Shown here: positions 24,851 to 34,150 of the stretch, piece by piece
How positions within the stretch are numbered: position 1 is the first letter of the stretch
How the letters are laid out: every line of letters starts with the position of its first letter
Assembly (NCBI RefSeq): GCF_000281715.2
Contig: NZ_CP124576.1
Span: 1,619,501-1,683,500, forward strand
Direction of reading: 5' to 3'
Length of the DNA stretch: 64,000 bases
DNA from: Sphingobium sp. AP49
GTDB taxonomy: Bacteria > Pseudomonadota > Alphaproteobacteria > Sphingomonadales > Sphingomonadaceae
The notes under the pieces: model-generated
The model's database searches: none
Told to the model about the DNA's origin: nothing
The model's input: the letters and a program-made list of their open reading frames with translations, nothing else
Program-made: the position numbers and the translations under genes

Positions 24851-24889
24851 ACCGTGCTGCGCACGGTCCCCCTCCCCGTGCCGGGGAGG
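24851..24889. repeat. Paired REP-like hairpins
   Basis: Two perfect hairpins in tandem: ACCGTGC/GCACGGT around TGC, then CCTCCCCG/CGGGGAGG around TGC. The same C-tract type of repeat appears near the capsid gene at about 3440-3485. It precedes the clpA terminator. Confidence 0.65.
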
Positions 24890-24892
24890 AAT

Positions 24893-24922
24893 AAAAAAGG
24901 CGGCCCTCTCGAGCCGCCTTTC
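24893..24922 (-). terminator. Intrinsic terminator of clpA
   Basis: AAGGCGGC and GCCGCCTT form the stem around CCTCTCGA; on the minus strand it is followed by a T run. It lies 21 bases after the clpA stop. Confidence 0.85.
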
Positions 24923-24942
24923 CCATGTGCCTGTGAAGGCGC

Positions 24943-27264
24943 TTATTTCGTGCCTTCGGGCGCCTTGGCCTTGCCGCCCTTCTTGCCGCCCTTCTTGGGC
25001 GCCGCAGGGGTGATCTGGAAGGCCAGGGCGTCGTCCTTCATATGGACATGGACCTCGCCGCCATGGACCAGCTTGCCGAACAGCAGTTCCTCGGCCAGCG
25101 GCTGCTTGATTTTTTCCTGCATCAGGCGGCCCATCGGGCGGGCGCCATAGAGCTTGTCATAGCCCTTCTTGGTGAGCCAGGCCTTGGCATCCTCGTCCAG
25201 GGTGATGTGGACGTCGCGGTCGGCCAGTTGCAGTTCGAGTTGCAGCACGAACTTGTCGATGACCCGGGCGACGATTTCCGGCGGCAGATAGCCGAAGGGC
25301 ACGATCGCATCGAGACGGTTGCGGAATTCGGGGGTGAAGAGCTTCTTCACCGCGTCTTCCTGCACATCCTCGCGGGTCAGTTCGCCAAAGCCGATCGACT
25401 CCTTCGCCATGTCCGACGCACCGGCATTGGTGGTCATGATGAGGATGGTGTTGCGGAAATCGACGGTCTTGCCGTGGTGATCTGTCAGGCGGCCATTGTC
25501 CATCACCTGCAGCAGGATGTTGAACAGGTCCGGATGCGCCTTCTCGATCTCGTCGAGCAGCAGCACGCTGTGCGGCTGCTGGTCGACGGCGTCGGTCAAG
25601 AGGCCACCCTGGTCATAGCCGACATAGCCCGGAGGGGCGCCGATCAGGCGGCTGACCGAATGGCGTTCCATATATTCCGACATGTCGAACCGCTGCAGCG
25701 GGATGCCGAGCAGGGTCGCGAGCTGGCGCGCCACCTCCGTCTTGCCGACGCCGGTGGGGCCGGAGAAGAGATAGTTGCCGATCGGCTTGTCGGGGTCGCG
25801 CAGGCCCGCACGCGACAGCTTGATCGCGGACGAGAGCACCTCGATCGCCTTGTCCTGGCCGAAGACGACGCGCTTCAGGTCGGTAGTCAGCGATTCCAGC
25901 ACGCTCTTGTCGTCGGACGACACGGTCTTGGGCGGGATGCGGGCCATGGTCGCGATGACCTGCTCGATCTCCTTGGGGGTGATCGTCTTCTTGCGCTTCG
26001 AGGGTACCACCAGCATCTGCATCGCGCCGACCTCGTCGATCACGTCGATCGCCTTGTCCGGCAGCTTGCGGTCGTTGATGTAGCGGGCCGACAACTCCAC
26101 CGCCGCCTTGATCGCGTCCGACGTATATTTGACGTGATGGTGCTCCTCGAACGCGGTGCGCAGGCCGGTCAGGATCTTGATCGTGTCCTCGATCGTCGGT
26201 TCGTTCACGTCGATCTTCTGGAAGCGCCGCAGCAGCGCGCGGTCCTTCTCGAAATGATTGCGGAACTCCTTGTAGGTGGTCGAGCCGATGCAGCGGATCG
26301 TCCCGCCCGACAGGGCCGGCTTCAAGAGGTTCGAGGCGTCCATCGCGCCGCCGCTGGTCGCGCCGGCACCGATGACGGTGTGGATCTCGTCGATGAAGAG
26401 GACGGCGTGCGGCATCTTCTCCAGTTCGGTGACGACCGCCTTCAGCCGTTCTTCAAAGTCGCCGCGATAGCGGGTGCCGGCCAGCAGCGCGCCCATGTCG
26501 AGCGAGTAGATGACCGCTTCCTTGAGGACATCGGGCACTTCGCCCTCGACGATCTTGCGCGCCAGGCCTTCCGCGATCGCGGTCTTGCCGACGCCGGGAT
26601 CGCCGACATAGAGCGGGTTGTTCTTCGAGCGGCGGCACAGGATCTGGATGGTGCGGTCGACTTCCGACGACCGGCCGATCAGCGGATCGACCTTGCCGCG
26701 TTCCGCCTTCTCGTTGAGATTGACGGTGAACTGCTCCAAGGCACTGTCCTTCTTGCCCTTGCCGTCCTGCACCTTCTTCTCCTCCTCCGGCGCGCCCTTG
26801 GTCTCCTGACGCTCGGGCGCGGGCGTGCCCTTGCCGACGCCGTGGCTGATATAGCTGACGGCATCGAGGCGGCTCATGTCCTGCTGCTGCAGGAAATAGA
26901 CGGCATAGGATTCGCGTTCGGAGAAGAGCGCGACGAGGACATTGGCGCCCGTCACCTCATCCTTGCCGGACGATTGCACATGGAGGATGGCGCGCTGGAC
27001 GACGCGCTGGAAGCCGCTGGTGGGCGAGGGGTCGCTGGCCCCTTCGACCTTGAGGCTGTCCAGTTCGGTGTCGAGATATTGGGTGACGGCATCGGCCAGT
27101 TCACCCAGTTCCACGCCGCATGCCTGCATCACCTTCGACGCATGTTCATCGTCGATCAGCGCGAGCAACAGATGCTCCAGCGTCGCATATTCATGCTTGC
27201 GCTCCGACGCATGGGTCAGCGCATTGTGCAGGGTGGTTTCAAGGGCGGCTGCGAAAGATGGCAT
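24943..27264 (-). CDS. clpA: ATP-dependent Clp protease ATP-binding subunit ClpA
   Basis: 773 residues from ATG 27264 with AGGAG upstream. The Clp N-domain (residues 1-145, [14 protein letters not shown]) precedes D1 with Walker A GDPGVGKT near residue 220 and D2 with GPTGVGKT near residue 500. The linker has no long middle domain, separating it from Clp[15 protein letters not shown] is the D2 pore region and the end carries the Arg/Lys-rich [17 protein letters not shown]. It unfolds substrates for ClpP. The tail is Lys/Gly-rich ([17 protein letters not shown]). clpS, often adjacent, is not present beside it. Confidence 0.97.
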   Translation of the reverse strand: MPSFAAALETTLHNALTHASERKHEYATLEHLLLALIDDEHASKVMQACGVELGELADAVTQYLDTELDSLKVEGASDPSPTSGFQRVVQRAILHVQSSGKDEVTGANVLVALFSERESYAVYFLQQQDMSRLDAVSYISHGVGKGTPAPERQETKGAPEEEKKVQDGKGKKDSALEQFTVNLNEKAERGKVDPLIGRSSEVDRTIQILCRRSKNNPLYVGDPGVGKTAIAEGLARKIVEGEVPDVLKEAVIYSLDMGALLAGTRYRGDFEERLKAVVTELEKMPHAVLFIDEIHTVIGAGATSGGAMDASNLLKPALSGGTIRCIGSTTYKEFRNHFEKDRALLRRFQKIDVNEPTIEDTIKILTGLRTAFEEHHHVKYTSDAIKAAVELSARYINDRKLPDKAIDVIDEVGAMQMLVVPSKRKKTITPKEIEQVIATMARIPPKTVSSDDKSVLESLTTDLKRVVFGQDKAIEVLSSAIKLSRAGLRDPDKPIGNYLFSGPTGVGKTEVARQLATLLGIPLQRFDMSEYMERHSVSRLIGAPPGYVGYDQGGLLTDAVDQQPHSVLLLDEIEKAHPDLFNILLQVMDNGRLTDHHGKTVDFRNTILIMTTNAGASDMAKESIGFGELTREDVQEDAVKKLFTPEFRNRLDAIVPFGYLPPEIVARVIDKFVLQLELQLADRDVHITLDEDAKAWLTKKGYDKLYGARPMGRLMQEKIKQPLAEELLFGKLVHGGEVHVHMKDDALAFQITPAAPKKGGKKGGKAKAPEGTK

Positions 27265-27420
27265 GTCTTTTCTACTCCTGGCCCCGACCCGGGGCTGACT
27301 TGAACCATATGTCGGCATTGCTCGACGGCGGTTCAAGGGAGACGCCCCGACCGCCGGAATTGCCAGACTGCCCATGCCCGATGGAGCCCTTGGCGGGGCC
27401 GCAGGGGGCGAGGCGCGGGT

Positions 27421-27618
27421 TCATCGCTTGAATAACGCCTCGGCCGTTGCCTTATGGTTAACGGCGTTTTCAATTTTCGATTGGGTACGGATGATCTCGC
27501 CCTGCAACGCCTTCACGCGCTTTTCGAGTTCCGCCACGGATAATGGCCCCAGATCCTGTCGGAGCAGTTGAGCCAGCGGATCATCGGCCTTTTTCGGCAG
27601 ATCATTGTCCATGTCCAT
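27421..27618 (-). CDS. DUF1192 small protein
   Basis: 65 residues from ATG 27618 (ATG 27612 is also possible). DDPLAQLLRQDLGPLSVAELEKRV followed by LQGEIIRTQSKIENAVNHKATAEALF is the DUF1192 signature: a short acidic start and one long coiled-coil helix. The role of the family is unknown. It lies upstream of clpA on the same strand, 156 bases away, and is divergent from the quinone oxidoreductase with a 104-base shared control region. Confidence 0.88.
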   Translation of the reverse strand: MDMDNDLPKKADDPLAQLLRQDLGPLSVAELEKRVKALQGEIIRTQSKIENAVNHKATAEALFKR

Positions 27619-27722
27619 AAACGGTAATGTTGACCGTGCAGGACAGTCTGTCAATAAGGACCCAGGCTCCGCTCGTCGTTTTTGGGTGCGGTGCAATATA
27701 GTCAGGCCCGGGGGGGCATCTC

Positions 27723-28730
27723 ATGATCCTCGACGACATCACCATTCCACGCGAGATGACGGCCATTGGCATTGCGGTGCCTGGTGGACCCGAAGCGCTG
27801 GTCCCTGAACGGCGTGCCGTGCCGACCCCCGGCGAGGACGAGGTTCTGATCCATGTGGCGGCGGCGGGCATCAATCGCCCCGATGTGCTGCAGCGACAGG
27901 GCAAATATCCGCCGCCGCCCGGCGCATCCGACATTCCCGGACTGGAAGTCGCCGGTACGATCGTCGCGGCCGGCCGCTCCGCCGACATGCTGGTCGGCCA
28001 GCGCGTCTGCGCGCTGCTGCCGGGCGGCGGCTATGCCGAATATGCGGTGGCGCCCGCTGGCCAGTGCCTGCCCGTCCCGGACGGTTATGACCTGGTCGAG
28101 GCGGCGGCGCTGCCCGAAACCCTGTTCACCGTGTGGACCAACCTGTTCGAGCGCGCCTATGTCGTCGGTGGCGACACGGTGCTGGTCCATGGCGGCACCA
28201 GTGGCATCGGCACGATGGCGATCTCGCTCTGCCGCCTGTTCGACATCGCGATCATCGTTACCTGCGGCAGCGATGACAAATGCGCCCAGGCGCTGGAATG
28301 GGGCGCTGCCCATGCGATCAACTACAAGGCGCAGGATTATGTCGCGGAGGTAAAGCGCATCACCGGCGGGCAGGGGGTGCAGGCGGTGCTCGACATGGTC
28401 GGCGGCGACTATGTCCCGCGCAACATCGAATGCCTGGCCGAGGATGGCCGCCATGTCTCGATCGCGGTGCTGGGCGGGGCAAAGACCAGCGTCTTCCTGC
28501 CGACGGTGATGTCCAAGCGCCTGACCCTGACCGGATCGACGTTGCGGCCGCGCTCATCGGGCTTCAAGAGCCTGGTCGCCGACGAGATCATGCGCACCGT
28601 GTGGCCGTTCGTCGAGCAGGGCAGGCTGCGTCCGGCGATGGACCAGCGCTTCGCCCTGGCCGACGCGGCCAAGGCGCATGCCCGCATGGATGCCGGCGAC
28701 CATTTCGGGAAGATCGTGCTGGTAGCGTAA
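27723..28730 (+). CDS. NAD(P)H-quinone oxidoreductase, zinc-less MDR (PIG3-type)
   Basis: 335 residues. GroES-like N-domain with AAGINRPDVLQRQGKYPPPPGASDIPGLE, the signature of the PIG3/quinone oxidoreductase branch, lacking zinc-binding cysteines. The nucleotide-binding motif VHGGTSGIGTMAI is near residue 154. It reduces quinones with NADPH. The stop codon lies in a short hairpin (GTAAAAG/CTTTTAC, 28727-28746) that may act as a weak terminator. Confidence 0.92.
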   Translation: MILDDITIPREMTAIGIAVPGGPEALVPERRAVPTPGEDEVLIHVAAAGINRPDVLQRQGKYPPPPGASDIPGLEVAGTIVAAGRSADMLVGQRVCALLPGGGYAEYAVAPAGQCLPVPDGYDLVEAAALPETLFTVWTNLFERAYVVGGDTVLVHGGTSGIGTMAISLCRLFDIAIIVTCGSDDKCAQALEWGAAHAINYKAQDYVAEVKRITGGQGVQAVLDMVGGDYVPRNIECLAEDGRHVSIAVLGGAKTSVFLPTVMSKRLTLTGSTLRPRSSGFKSLVADEIMRTVWPFVEQGRLRPAMDQRFALADAAKAHARMDAGDHFGKIVLVA

Positions 28731-28812
28731 AAGAAGCAGCTTTTACAAAAATGTTTCATGATTTTTTATCCGCTGTTCGGAATTTTATTTTATTTCTGAA
28801 CTAAGGGGATTT

Positions 28813-29415
28813 ATGTTCATGTGGAATTCTGTTCCATTTTTAAGTGCATTGGCATTTTGGTCGCTATTGATAACTGCTGTTTCGGGCGGCGTTGCAGTAG
28901 TTTCAGGGCTTATTGGTGGTTTGGCTGCAGGTCGAGCCTCGGACATAGTTACTCGAAATGCGAATGTGGATATCGCTAATGCAAATGCTCGATTAGAACA
29001 GGCGAAATTAGAAACGGAAAAATTGAAAAAGGAATTCTCTTGGAGAGAAATTGGGCAAAGTCAAAATGATGAAATAAAAAACATAATTTCTGGAAAGTCT
29101 TTCCCGGTCACAATTTCGTGGACGGCGGGTGATTCCGAAGGGTCGCATTTTGCTCGGCAGCTAGGTAATGCGCTAACGGATGCAGGCGTTTCAGTTGTAG
29201 CCTTTTCACCCATGGCATTGTTGGGTGAGGAGGCGCATGGATTGAGCGTTGGCAGTTGGAATAAAACGGAAATTGACACGCTTAGTGCTGCGTTTATCGC
29301 TGCTGGCTTTGGCAAGCCTAAAGTGAAGATATACGAAAAACCGGCGGTAGGTCAGCCAGGGAGCATAACTCACATCTTTGTGGGGTATCGAAGCGTTCCC
29401 GTAGTTGGTAACTAG
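28813..29415 (+). CDS. Hypothetical membrane-anchored coiled-coil protein, low GC
   Basis: 200 residues. A hydrophobic N-terminal region (about residues 10-42) is followed by a charged helix (residues 45-85, ARLEQAKLETEKLKKEF) likely to form a coiled coil, then a globular domain with VTISWTAGDSEGSHFARQLGNALTDAGV, which suggests an alpha/beta fold. Codon use is strikingly AT-rich compared with both neighbours, indicating horizontal acquisition. AAGGGGA precedes the start. No family was recognised. Confidence 0.6.
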   Translation: MFMWNSVPFLSALAFWSLLITAVSGGVAVVSGLIGGLAAGRASDIVTRNANVDIANANARLEQAKLETEKLKKEFSWREIGQSQNDEIKNIISGKSFPVTISWTAGDSEGSHFARQLGNALTDAGVSVVAFSPMALLGEEAHGLSVGSWNKTEIDTLSAAFIAAGFGKPKVKIYEKPAVGQPGSITHIFVGYRSVPVVGN

Positions 29416-29498
29416 ATTTATCGCGTGAACCCTCATTGGGCGTAGCATTTTCGTCATATTCGCTGCGGAGTTGTAACAGAAGGGCGCTAGGGATTCGG

Positions 29499-29522
29499 CC
29501 TCAAGGACAACAGCCCTTGAGG
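29499..29522 (+). promoter_or_regulatory. Hairpin sequestering the plcP ribosome-binding site
   Basis: CCTCAAGG and CCTTGAGG form an 8-bp perfect stem with an 8-base loop. The last four bases, GAGG (29519-29522), are the only plausible Shine-Dalgarno, 8 bases before ATG 29531, so the stem would hide it. Regulatory meaning is inferred. Confidence 0.55.
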
Positions 29523-29530
29523 ACGTAGAC

Positions 29531-30394
29531 ATGGACGCCATCACGCGCTTGCCCTTCCTGAGCGAACTGGAAGAGGGAGGCGACGACCGCTTCCACATAG
29601 CCGAGCGGGACGGGCCGCGTCGCCGCTATCGCACCATCTGGATTTCCGACATCCATCTGGGCACGCGCGGCTGCAACGCCACGATGCTGATCGACTTTCT
29701 CGACAGCGTCGACAGCGACACCATCTATCTGGTCGGCGACATCATCGACGGCTGGCGGCTGAAAAAGCGCTTCTACTGGCCTGCCGCGCATAATGACGTG
29801 CTGTGGCGGATCATGAAGCGGGCCAAGCGCGGCACCCGCGTCGTCTATATCCCCGGCAATCATGACGAGATGTTCCGCCAGTTCACCGGCATGAATTTCG
29901 GCGGCGTCGAGATCCGCCGCAAGGCGATCCACGAGACCGCCGATGGCCGCAAGCTGCTGGTGCTGCATGGCGACGAGTTCGACACGATCATGCTGGCGCA
30001 TCGCTGGCTCGCCTTCGTCGGCGACGCGGCCTACACCAGCCTGATGCGGCTCAATGTCGTGGTGAACGCGGTGCGGCAGCGCATGGGCCTGCCTTATTGG
30101 TCGCTCAGCAAAATGGCCAAGCACAAGGTCAAGAATGCCGTGTCCTTCATCTCCCGCTTCGAGGAAGTGGTGGCGCATGAGGCCGGTTCGCGCGGCGTCG
30201 ACGGCGTGGTCTGCGGCCATATCCACAATGCCGAGATGCGCGAGATCGAGGGCATCCAATATTATAACGACGGTGACTGGGTGGAGGGCTGCACCGCGCT
30301 GGTGGAGCATGCCAGCGGCGCGATGGAGGTGCTGCACTGGGCCGATGAAATCGCCAAGCGGAGCGAGGCTGCGCCGGCGTTGATGGCGGCCTGA
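29531..30394 (+). CDS. plcP: PlcP-like metallophosphoesterase (phospholipase C; annotated elsewhere as LpxH-like)
   Basis: 287 residues. Calcineurin-like metal motifs in order: SDIHLG (about 39-44), GDIIDGW (about 69), GNHDE (about 110), LHGDEFD (about 145) and CGHIHNAEM (about 228). Close relatives are called UDP-2,3-diacylglucosamine diphosphatase, but the immediately downstream glycosyltransferase makes the pair match PlcP-Agt, which strips headgroups from phospholipids to diacylglycerol and rebuilds glycolipids in phosphate-starved alphaproteobacteria. No convincing Pho box is visible upstream. The start is behind a hairpin. Confidence 0.72.
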   Translation: MDAITRLPFLSELEEGGDDRFHIAERDGPRRRYRTIWISDIHLGTRGCNATMLIDFLDSVDSDTIYLVGDIIDGWRLKKRFYWPAAHNDVLWRIMKRAKRGTRVVYIPGNHDEMFRQFTGMNFGGVEIRRKAIHETADGRKLLVLHGDEFDTIMLAHRWLAFVGDAAYTSLMRLNVVVNAVRQRMGLPYWSLSKMAKHKVKNAVSFISRFEEVVAHEAGSRGVDGVVCGHIHNAEMREIEGIQYYNDGDWVEGCTALVEHASGAMEVLHWADEIAKRSEAAPALMAA

Positions 30395-30408
30395 CGGGGG
30401 AGCGGGAG

Positions 30409-31437
30409 ATGCGGATCGCGATCGTCACCGATGCCTGGACGCCGCAGGTCAATGGCGTCGTCCGGACGTTGCAGACCATCCAGCTGGAACTGGAGCGGAT
30501 GGGGCATGAGGTCAAGGTGATCTCGCCCGATCTCTATGGCTCCATCCCCTGTCCGACCTATCCCGAAATCCGGCTGGCGCTGGTGCGTTCGGGCGTGGTG
30601 GGGCAGGCGATTGCGGCGTTTCGCCCCGATGCCGTGCATCTGGCGACGGAAGGGCCGCTCTGCTTTGCCGCGCGGCGCTGGTGCTTGCGTGGTAATGTAC
30701 CGTTCACCACGGCCTATCACACCCATTTCCCCGAATATGTGGCGCAGCGCACCGGTCTGCCATCTTCCTGGTTCTGGCGCTATATCCGCTGGTTCCACGG
30801 TCCCGCGCAGGCGGTGCTGGTGTCGACGCGGTCGGTCCGGCGGCAATTGCGCATCCATGGCGTCGCCAATGTGCGCAAATGGGGGCGGGGGGTCGACCTC
30901 AAGGTCTTTGCCGGCGACGTCGCACCATCGGCCCGGCTGGCCGACCTGCCGCGCCCGATCCAGCTCTATGTCGGCCGGGTCGCGGTCGAGAAGAATCTCG
31001 AAGCCTTCCTGGCCAGCGACCATCCCGGAACGAAGGTGATCGTCGGTGACGGTCCGGCGCGGGTTGTGCTGGAGCGGGCCTATCCCGATGCCCATTTTCT
31101 GGGCGGGCTATTTGGTGCCGATCTGGCGGCGGTCTATGCCGGCGCTGATGTCTTCGTCTTCCCCAGCCGTACCGACACGTTCGGCCTGGTCATGATCGAG
31201 GCGCTGGCTGCCGGTACGCCGGTCGCCGCCTATCCGGTCACGGGGCCGATCGACATCGTCACGCCCGAGACCGGTGCCCTGTCCGAACGGCTGGAAGATG
31301 CGATCGCTGCAGCGTTGCTGTGCGACCGGGCTGCCTGCGCCGCTTATGGTCGCAGCTTCAGCTGGGAGCGCAGCGCCCAGGAATTCCTGGCCGGGCTGCA
31401 TCCGATCGACCCGGTGGTGATGGACAGCGCCGCCTGA
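30409..31437 (+). CDS. GT4-family glycosyltransferase, Agt-like glycolipid synthase
   Basis: 342 residues, 14 bases after the plcP stop, with GGGGGAGCGGGAG as ribosome site. MRIAIVTDAWTPQVNGVVRT is the standard N-terminus of GT4 enzymes acting on diacylglycerol or phosphatidylinositol; TAYHTHFPEYV is the acceptor-side motif. The donor domain has YVGRVAVEKN near residue 186 and the E-x7-E segment FGLVMIEALAAG. It probably transfers a sugar to diacylglycerol made by the upstream lipase. Sugar identity is unknown. A terminator-like hairpin follows. Confidence 0.8.
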   Translation: MRIAIVTDAWTPQVNGVVRTLQTIQLELERMGHEVKVISPDLYGSIPCPTYPEIRLALVRSGVVGQAIAAFRPDAVHLATEGPLCFAARRWCLRGNVPFTTAYHTHFPEYVAQRTGLPSSWFWRYIRWFHGPAQAVLVSTRSVRRQLRIHGVANVRKWGRGVDLKVFAGDVAPSARLADLPRPIQLYVGRVAVEKNLEAFLASDHPGTKVIVGDGPARVVLERAYPDAHFLGGLFGADLAAVYAGADVFVFPSRTDTFGLVMIEALAAGTPVAAYPVTGPIDIVTPETGALSERLEDAIAAALLCDRAACAAYGRSFSWERSAQEFLAGLHPIDPVVMDSAA

Positions 31438-31486
31438 CGCTTTTCCTTGCCGCAGGCCCCGCGATGCTCTATCCCTGACATGTCGT

Positions 31487-31516
31487 GGCCGCCCTGCTTG
31501 GGCGGCCCTTATCGTT
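31487..31516 (+). terminator. Intrinsic terminator after the glycosyltransferase gene
   Basis: GGCCGCCC and GGGCGGCC form an 8-bp stem around TGCTT; T-rich sequence CTTATCGTTTTT follows. It separates the lipid-remodelling pair from trcR. Confidence 0.7.
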
Positions 31517-31537
31517 TTTAGAGCCGGAGAAGACCCC

Positions 31538-32236
31538 GTGTCCCAGCCCCTCATGCCCCATGCGACCGCCAGCTGGCTGGTCGATAACAGCGCTCTGAGC
31601 TTTGACCAGATCGCGGAATTCTGTGGGCTGCATATCCTGGAAGTCCAGGCCATTGCCGACGACACCGCCGGCACCAAATATACCGGCCGCGATCCGGTGC
31701 GCGCCCATGAAATCACCATGGACGAGATCCACAAGGGCGAAAGCAACCCGGACTACAAGCTCAAGATGCTGAAAGGTCCCGAGCCGGTCCGCCGTACCAA
31801 GGGGCCGCGCTACACCCCGGTCAGCAAGCGCCAGGACAAGCCCGACGGCATCGCCTGGATCCTGCGCAACCATCCCGAGATTTCGGATGGCGCGATCGGC
31901 AAGCTGATCGGCACCACGCGCACCACCATCGCCGCGATCCGCGATCGCAGCCACTGGAACATCTCCAACATCACCCCCAAGGACCCGGTGACGCTCGGCC
32001 TGTGTTCGCAGCGCGAACTGGATGCCCTGGTCAGCAAGGCGGCGAAGAAGGCGGGCATCGAGATGCCGACCGATTCGCGTCTGGATGGCGACCGCGAGGC
32101 GCTGATCGAGGAGCTGCGTCGCGAGCGCGAGGACAATGCCCGCCGTATCGAAGCGTCGCTCAAGAGCGAGGCGGAGCTGATTTCGGGCGTGGCGACGATC
32201 CTCGATCCGTTCAGCAACAACAAGGGCGAGGTCTAA
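31538..32236 (+). CDS. trcR: Cell cycle transcriptional regulator TrcR (DUF1013)
   Basis: 232 residues from GTG 31538, with GGAGAAG upstream. DUF1013 signatures include ATASWLVDNSALSFDQIAEFC, IHKGESNPDYKLKMLKGPEP, and the HTH-like DGAIGKLIGTTRTTIAAIRDR with the following HWNISNITPKDPV. In Caulobacter this protein binds with RNA polymerase and promotes gcrA expression. The C-terminus is a charged helix. Highly conserved in alphaproteobacteria; followed by a terminator, so probably monocistronic. Confidence 0.92.
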   Translation: MSQPLMPHATASWLVDNSALSFDQIAEFCGLHILEVQAIADDTAGTKYTGRDPVRAHEITMDEIHKGESNPDYKLKMLKGPEPVRRTKGPRYTPVSKRQDKPDGIAWILRNHPEISDGAIGKLIGTTRTTIAAIRDRSHWNISNITPKDPVTLGLCSQRELDALVSKAAKKAGIEMPTDSRLDGDREALIEELRREREDNARRIEASLKSEAELISGVATILDPFSNNKGEV

Positions 32237-32289
32237 AGCCGTAGCGTCATTGGACGCTGCGCCCAAGCCTTTGCAATGCCGCATTTCCG

Positions 32290-32323
32290 AAGGCCGCGCC
32301 GGGTAACCGGGGCGGCCTTTTTG
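32290..32323 (+). terminator. Intrinsic terminator of trcR
   Basis: AAGGCCGCGCC pairs with GGGGCGGCCTT (one mismatch) around a short loop, followed by TTTTT. Confidence 0.85.
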
Positions 32324-32384
32324 CTACAATCCGGACACAGGTTGACGCTTGCGTAAAGCAGATGATCCACTTACACTTCTGTCA

Positions 32385-34106
32385 ATGGAGAGCATAGAAC
32401 AGACCTGGAGAGCGCATTACCAGCACCCGACGCCGTGGGAGCAGAGCTTCCCGCCGCTGTCGATGGGAGAGATGGTAACGCAGAGCGCCACCGCCCACCC
32501 GCAGGCCTACATGATTGACTTCATGGGCCGAAAATTCAGCTATGGCAGGATGATGGATGAGATCCGCCGCATCGCCTGCGGACTGCAGGGGATGGGCGTC
32601 AAGAAGGGCGACCGGGTCGGCCTGTACCTGCCCAACACGCCCCATTATGTCGCGGCCTATTATGGCGCGCTGCTGGCCGGTGCGATCGTCGTCAATTTCT
32701 CCCCCCTCTATACCGCCGCCGAACTGGAGCATCAGGTCGAGGACAGCGGTACCAAGATCCTGTTCACCCTGTCGGCCAAGGCGCTGTTGCCGACCGCGCT
32801 CAAGGTGCTGGACAATAGCAGCCTGGAAACGCTGGTTGTCGGATCGATCGCCGAGGTTCTGCCGACGGCCAAGTCCATTCTCTTCCGTCTGTTCAAGCGC
32901 AGCGAGACGGTGGCTCTGCCGGATGATCCGCGCATCCTGCGCTATGACCGGCTGATCGCCAACAAGGGCGAGTGCAGCGTGGCCACGATAGACCCCGTCA
33001 ACGATATAGCCCTGCTGCAATATACCGGTGGCACCACGGGCACGCCCAAGGGGGCGATGCTGACCCACCAGAATCTGACCGCCAATGCGCGCCAGGCGCA
33101 GGCGATCGACCCCCATGCCGGTGAAGACGGGGACCGCATCATCGCGGTGCTGCCCTTCTTCCATGTTTTCGCCAATACCTGCACGTTGAACCGCACGGTG
33201 CTGAATGGCGGCGAGATGGTGATGCTGCCGCGGTTCGAGGCGGTCCAGGTGCTGGCCGCAGTCCAGCGCACCAAGGCGACATCGCTGCCGGGCGTGCCGA
33301 CCATGTACCAGGCGCTGCTCGACCATCCTTCGATCCGCAACATCGATTTCTCGTCGCTGCGCGCCTGCATTTCGGGCGGGGCGCCGTTGCCGCTGGAGGT
33401 GAAGCAGAAGTTCGAGGCCGCGACCGGCGCAAAGCTGATCGAGGGCTATGGCCTGACCGAGACCAGCCCGATCGTCTGTTCCAACCCCTATGAGGGGCTG
33501 AACAAGACCGGCACCGTGGGCCAGCCGGTGCCCGGCACCCGGGTCAAGATCGTCAGCCGCGAAGACCCGACCCAGCCACCGCCCGAGGGCGAACCGGGGG
33601 AGTTGCTGTTCGCCGGGCCGCAGATCATGAAGGGCTATTGGAACCGGCCGGATGCCGACGCCCAGGTGTTCGTCGGCGAGTTTCTGCGCACCGGGGATGT
33701 CGGCGAGATCGACGAGGACGGCTATGTCCGGATCGTCGATCGCCTGAAGGACATGATCGCCGTCGGTGGCTTCAAGGTCTTCCCGAGCCAGGTGGAATCG
33801 ATCCTCTATCATCATGAGGCGGTAAAGGAGGCGTTGGTGATCGGCGTGCCCGATCGTTATCGCGGCGAGCAGCCCAAGGCGTTCGTCACCCTGAACGACG
33901 GGGCCACGATCGACGGGCCGGGCCTGAAGGAGTGGCTGAACCCGCAACTGGGCAAGCATGAGCGGGTGTGCGAGGTCGAGGTGCGGGCGAGCCTGCCCAA
34001 GACGCTGGTCGGCAAGCTGTCGCGCAAGGAATTGGTCGCCGAAGAGCGGGCCAAGGCCGAGAAGATGATGGCAGAGAGTAAGGCGGAGACTGGAACAGCG
34101 GCCTGA
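32385..34106 (+). CDS. fadD: Long-chain fatty acid-CoA ligase
   Basis: 573 residues from ATG 32385; a TTG at 32349 would add 12 residues and neither has a strong ribosome site. AMP-binding motif YTGGTTGTPKGAM is near residue 211; GYGLTETSP near 353; the linker GEFLRTGDVGEIDEDGYV and the FACS signature DRLKDMIAVGGFKVFP follow, then the catalytic lysine in LPKTLVGKLSRK. It activates fatty acids to acyl-CoA through an acyl-AMP intermediate. Member of the FadD branch. Standalone gene. Confidence 0.92.
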   Translation: MESIEQTWRAHYQHPTPWEQSFPPLSMGEMVTQSATAHPQAYMIDFMGRKFSYGRMMDEIRRIACGLQGMGVKKGDRVGLYLPNTPHYVAAYYGALLAGAIVVNFSPLYTAAELEHQVEDSGTKILFTLSAKALLPTALKVLDNSSLETLVVGSIAEVLPTAKSILFRLFKRSETVALPDDPRILRYDRLIANKGECSVATIDPVNDIALLQYTGGTTGTPKGAMLTHQNLTANARQAQAIDPHAGEDGDRIIAVLPFFHVFANTCTLNRTVLNGGEMVMLPRFEAVQVLAAVQRTKATSLPGVPTMYQALLDHPSIRNIDFSSLRACISGGAPLPLEVKQKFEAATGAKLIEGYGLTETSPIVCSNPYEGLNKTGTVGQPVPGTRVKIVSREDPTQPPPEGEPGELLFAGPQIMKGYWNRPDADAQVFVGEFLRTGDVGEIDEDGYVRIVDRLKDMIAVGGFKVFPSQVESILYHHEAVKEALVIGVPDRYRGEQPKAFVTLNDGATIDGPGLKEWLNPQLGKHERVCEVEVRASLPKTLVGKLSRKELVAEERAKAEKMMAESKAETGTAA

Positions 34107-34150
34107 TAGCGCCTATCTAGCGCGCCAAGTCTTGATAAGGATTATCGAAC

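Noticed and set aside
29416..29498. Pho box before plcP
   Set aside because: Only weak half-site matches (around CGTCAT and TGTAACAG), not the two spaced repeats expected.
29531..30394. LpxH (lipid A pathway) assignment
   Set aside because: Motifs fit the wide family, but the adjacent GT4 gene fits PlcP-Agt better. Kept as an alternative.
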